Shown here piece by piece: positions 14,795 to 17,243 of a stretch of DNA of 17,243 nt. Both the position numbers and the translations under genes were made by a program. Numbering within the stretch: the stretch's first letter is position 1; every line of letters starts with the position of its first letter. The notes beneath the pieces are model-generated. The model saw only the letters and a list, made by a program, of their open reading frames with translations, did not search any database and was not told the DNA's origin. Origin of the DNA: an uncultured Angelakisella sp. (lineage in GTDB: Bacteria > Bacillota > Clostridia > Oscillospirales > Ruminococcaceae); assembly GCA_904420255.1 (NCBI GenBank), contig CAJFUT010000214.1:1-17243 (forward strand), read 5' to 3'.

Positions 14795-14811
14795 GGATAA
14801 CTGCGTTATCC
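14795..14811. promoter_or_regulatory. Operator-like dyad upstream of the DUF3592 operon
   Basis: GGATAAC, TGC, GTTATCC forms a perfect 7-bp dyad. TTGC (from 14783) and GCAA could extend it with a bulge. It lies about 120 bp upstream of the start at 14673. I see no convincing -35/-10 pair for that operon in 14674-14908, so the promoter position is open. The dyad may be a regulator site or an RNA hairpin. Confidence 0.35.
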
Positions 14812-14862
14812 GCAACTGCTTAAGCTGGGAGGGATGAAGCAAAGAACAGGTGGGTGCCATTT

Positions 14863-14897
14863 AAAAAACGGGTTTGCTTCGCGTTTGCACAACCGTT
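14863..14897 (-). terminator. Intrinsic terminator of the ABC permease gene
   Basis: Read on the minus strand, a stem of AACGG, TT, TGC pairs with GCA, AA, CCGTT, with one-base irregularities and a 9-nt loop, and runs straight into a T tract (A run at 14863-14868 on the + strand). It starts 11 bp after the stop of the permease gene, so it closes the 15618-17243 operon. Confidence 0.65.
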
Positions 14898-14908
14898 GGG
14901 ACGTTAGA

Positions 14909-15625
14909 CTAATTTTTTTGTAGGCGCTCCCCTCCCCCAAAGACCAGGAGCGCGGCGCCGGCGGCCAGCAGGGCCCCTTGGGCCAGGGCGGCCGGGGCGG
15001 GGACGGCGAACGCCGGGTCCAGCACCCCCAGGGCCAGGGGATATTCGGTAAAGAAGCTCCCGTTCCAGAGCCCCAGCGCCTCCGGCAGGGGGAGGGCCGC
15101 CCATACCAGGGGCGCCAGCATCCACACATACACCAGCCATGGCCTGCGGTGCCCCAGCAGCCAGCCGCTTCCCAGGGCGAACACCAGAGGGGGCGGCAGC
15201 GTAACCAGGGCCGGGAGCAGCAGCTCCCCCCAGCCGTGCCAGCCGAAATAACGGCCGTAGAAAACCACGGCCTCGGCAAGGCAGGCCGCCGCCAGCAGGC
15301 CGGTCCCCGCCAGGGCGGCGGCACACCGGGCCAGGGCGTACCTCCGGGGGGAGGCCGGGGCGGCGCTGGTGAGCGCCGCCGCGCGCCGGGCTTTGGCCGA
15401 GGTGAAAAAGGTCAGGAAAAACAGGGCCCCGATCCAAAGCAGGGGCACCATCCGGGAGAGGTAGTCCCCGAAGCTCCAGGGGGAGAAGGGGGCGGTGTGG
15501 GACACCCCCAGAATGGTCACATGGCCCAGAATCTGCCAGCCGTAAAACAGGACCGCCAGCAAAAGCCCCAGGAAAAAGCGGTTCCACAGCAGTCGCCTGC
15601 ATTCCAGGCGGAATATTTTACCCAA
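14909..15625 (-). CDS. ABC-2-type transporter permease subunit
   Basis: A 238-aa integral membrane protein with about six hydrophobic segments (starting near 15-33, 62-80, 100-122, 137-155, 165-185 and 212-232). The start is TTG (15623-15625), with GGAGGAGG 9 bp upstream inside the preceding gene; the two genes overlap by 8 nt and are thus tightly coupled. It begins MGKIFRLECRRLLWNRFFLG, the usual opening of ABC-2 permeases, where a short basic cytoplasmic helix precedes the first membrane span. The upstream M1-peptidase gene carries membrane segments of the same type, so the pair probably forms one exporter. The ATPase gene is expected beyond the window edge. Confidence 0.8.
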   Translation of the reverse strand: MGKIFRLECRRLLWNRFFLGLLLAVLFYGWQILGHVTILGVSHTAPFSPWSFGDYLSRMVPLLWIGALFFLTFFTSAKARRAAALTSAAPASPRRYALARCAAALAGTGLLAAACLAEAVVFYGRYFGWHGWGELLLPALVTLPPPLVFALGSGWLLGHRRPWLVYVWMLAPLVWAALPLPEALGLWNGSFFTEYPLALGVLDPAFAVPAPAALAQGALLAAGAALLVFGGGERLQKN

Positions 15626-17243
15626 GGTTCAATTCCTCCTCCGTCAGCCCGCAGGCGACCAAAAATTCCTGATAGGTCAAATAGGGGTAGGCCGGGTCCA
15701 GCTCCCGGGTGAACAGGCCGCGGAGGATCTCGTCCATGGCCGCCTCGCCGCCCACCAGCTCCTGGGCCCGGAGGATTTTCAGGGGCATCTCGCAGTACTG
15801 CCGCACATAGGCCAGGCTGCCTGTGATTTCCAGATGCTCCCGCTCCGGCAGCATCTCCAGATATTCCGGATGGCGGACATAGAAGCTGAGATAGTAGTCC
15901 TCCACCGACTGCCGCCACTGGTCCACATACTGCTTCTGGGCGTAGTCCTCCCCGTAGAGCTCCTTGGCGATGCGGTAGGAGGTGTAGACCGTCAGCCCCT
16001 CCGCCGACCAGGGGCTGTCCGGGTCGGAGGTGTCGAACATATTCCCCAGCCCCCACCACTGATGGACCAGCTCATGGATCATGACCTCCCCGGCGCCGCC
16101 GCCTTCGCCGGTTCCTTCCAGGCTGCCGGCGGTGAAATCCTGCTCGTCCAGCAGGCTGGCCCCGCTGGCGGCGTAGCCGCCGCCGGACACCCGGCTCTGG
16201 ATCAGCTTGAGGGAGCCTCCCGAGGCGAAGGACAGGGGGCCGTAGTGTTCGGCGCAGTAATCCGCCACCGCCTTTACGGCCTCCGCCGCCCCCGCCGCCT
16301 CCATGACCGCCTGGTGCTTGCGGCCGTAGTAGAGCTGGATGGCCATGCCGCCGGCCTCGATGTCCTCCCGGACGTAGTCCCCGGCGTAAAGGATGCCGCC
16401 GGTGCCGTTGGACTGGTAACGCCAGGTTTTGGCGCCGTTTTCATGCTCCGCAATGACCTCCGCCTCGCCGGCCCCGAAGGGAATCGCCGTCATGGAGCCG
16501 GGCAGGGTGACCTCGATGACGGCGGGATACCCGTTCTCCCCCGGCAGGACGTTCATCAGGCGGGGGCAGAGGGCGGAGTTCTCCAGGCACAGGTATTCGC
16601 CGCTGATTTCCCTGCTGCCCTGCATGGTGGACAGGTTGCGGCTCTCCCGGGGGAAGCCGCCGTATTCCACGGCCAGTTCCACCGGACCGCCGGCGGGGAT
16701 GGCCACCGTCAGCATGGCCTCGTTGTATTCCTGATAATCGCTTACCGAGAAAGGCGCGTCCGCGCCGTTGACCCGGACCGAGGAGATGGCATAGCCGGGG
16801 TTGATGCCCAGGGCCACATTCTGTTCCTGCCCGGAGGTGTTCTCAAAGGAGTAAGAAGCCCTGCCGGAAACGGTGCCGGCGGCGGTGTCGGGGTACACCT
16901 GGGCGGAGCGCCCGGTGCAGACCACCCCCTCCGCGTAGGGAATTTCGTAGAAGGCCATGACCGTCTGGTCGGGGTTGCTCCGGTCCACCATAGGCTGGGC
17001 GATGAAGGCGGCGGCGGAGCAGGCCAGCAGGAGCAGGGCGGCGGCGGGGCGGCGGGCCCGCCGGCCATTCCGGGCCAGGGAGCCCGGGAGGCCCTTCCCG
17101 TACCGGCGGATGCAGAGCCAGGATGCCGTCCAGACCTCGGCCAGGGCCGCCAGCCAGGTGAAGCGCATCCAGGCCACCGAGCGGAAGATGCGGAGGTTGG
17201 AGAAATCGTCCGACAGGGCCCACACACAGGGATTGAGCCAGCA
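15618..17243 (-). CDS. ABC permease / M1-family metallopeptidase fusion, partial
   Basis: The reading frame is open to the window edge (residues before the first GTG still read WLNPC), so the N-terminus is missing. The visible 541 residues begin with a membrane helix (RFTWLAALAEVWTASWLCI) and another (AAALLLLACSAAAFIAQP), then a beta-rich domain, then the M1 zinc-peptidase core. The HELVH zinc motif is encoded at 16062-16076; the third ligand is probably the Glu at 15999-16001, 20 residues after the second His instead of the usual 18. YVRQYCEMPLKIL near the end matches the catalytic-Tyr region. Proteins of this kind join an ABC-2 permease to an extracytoplasmic peptidase and are common in Firmicutes. 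Substrate unknown. Whether the peptidase is active is open because of the spacing change. Confidence 0.85.
   Translation of the reverse strand, partial: CWLNPCVWALSDDFSNLRIFRSVAWMRFTWLAALAEVWTASWLCIRRYGKGLPGSLARNGRRARRPAAALLLLACSAAAFIAQPMVDRSNPDQTVMAFYEIPYAEGVVCTGRSAQVYPDTAAGTVSGRASYSFENTSGQEQNVALGINPGYAISSVRVNGADAPFSVSDYQEYNEAMLTVAIPAGGPVELAVEYGGFPRESRNLSTMQGSREISGEYLCLENSALCPRLMNVLPGENGYPAVIEVTLPGSMTAIPFGAGEAEVIAEHENGAKTWRYQSNGTGGILYAGDYVREDIEAGGMAIQLYYGRKHQAVMEAAGAAEAVKAVADYCAEHYGPLSFASGGSLKLIQSRVSGGGYAASGASLLDEQDFTAGSLEGTGEGGGAGEVMIHELVHQWWGLGNMFDTSDPDSPWSAEGLTVYTSYRIAKELYGEDYAQKQYVDQWRQSVEDYYLSFYVRHPEYLEMLPEREHLEITGSLAYVRQYCEMPLKILRAQELVGGEAAMDEILRGLFTRELDPAYPYLTYQEFLVACGLTEEELNLG

Overview
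The window is GC-rich bacterial DNA with strong purine Shine-Dalgarno sequences, sigma-A-type promoters, a SigI/RsgI sigma/anti-sigma pair and a CotH-family kinase. That combination suggests a high-GC Firmicute (Clostridia, Oscillospiraceae-like gut anaerobe). This is inference from gene content; no rRNA or tRNA is present to place it.

Layout. (1) 1-318: terminator of an upstream gene, then an 85-bp element present twice; each copy has an extended -10 motif inside a dyad and a leader hairpin. (2) 319-5160 (+): a three-gene cluster: a 131-aa unknown protein, a 1157-aa multidomain protein (TPR-like start, SUFU-like middle, DUF4253 end) and a DUF4261 protein. It resembles the immunity or poly-immunity genes of polymorphic toxin systems. 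A perfect 14-bp hairpin closes it. (3) 5260-5868 (-): a two-PepSY lipoprotein with its own sigma-A promoter. (4) 6156-7738 (+): sigI and rsgI overlapping by 4 nt; RsgI has a Gly/Ser/Tyr/Asp tail. (5) 7906-12753 (+): a lipoprotein that reuses the RsgI extracytoplasmic domain, followed by PepSY and a TNYDDNG repeat tail; then a VTC-type polyphosphate polymerase domain protein, a DUF4956 membrane protein, a CotH-family kinase, a possible 27-aa peptide and a two-TM unknown protein. (6) 12763-14673 (-): a three-gene operon with DUF3592-like membrane proteins. (7) 14909-17243 (-): an ABC-2-type permease and, upstream, an M1 metallopeptidase joined to membrane segments that runs off the window edge.

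The main result is a likely sigma-I-controlled envelope system. The same bipartite element, AAAGACCCCG-N17-CCGTATYC, lies upstream of both sigI and the RsgI-like lipoprotein, with identical spacing. It resembles known SigI promoters (ACCCC-type -35, CGWA-type -10). SigI would therefore activate itself, its anti-sigma factor, and an operon holding a membrane-anchored copy of the RsgI sensor domain with the polyphosphate-polymerase/DUF4956/CotH set. RsgI and the lipoprotein both end in Tyr/Asp/Gly/Ser-rich tails finishing in YDD, so they may share a ligand, a modification or a wall-binding role. I infer, but cannot show, that the CotH-family kinase or the polyphosphate polymerase acts on these tails.
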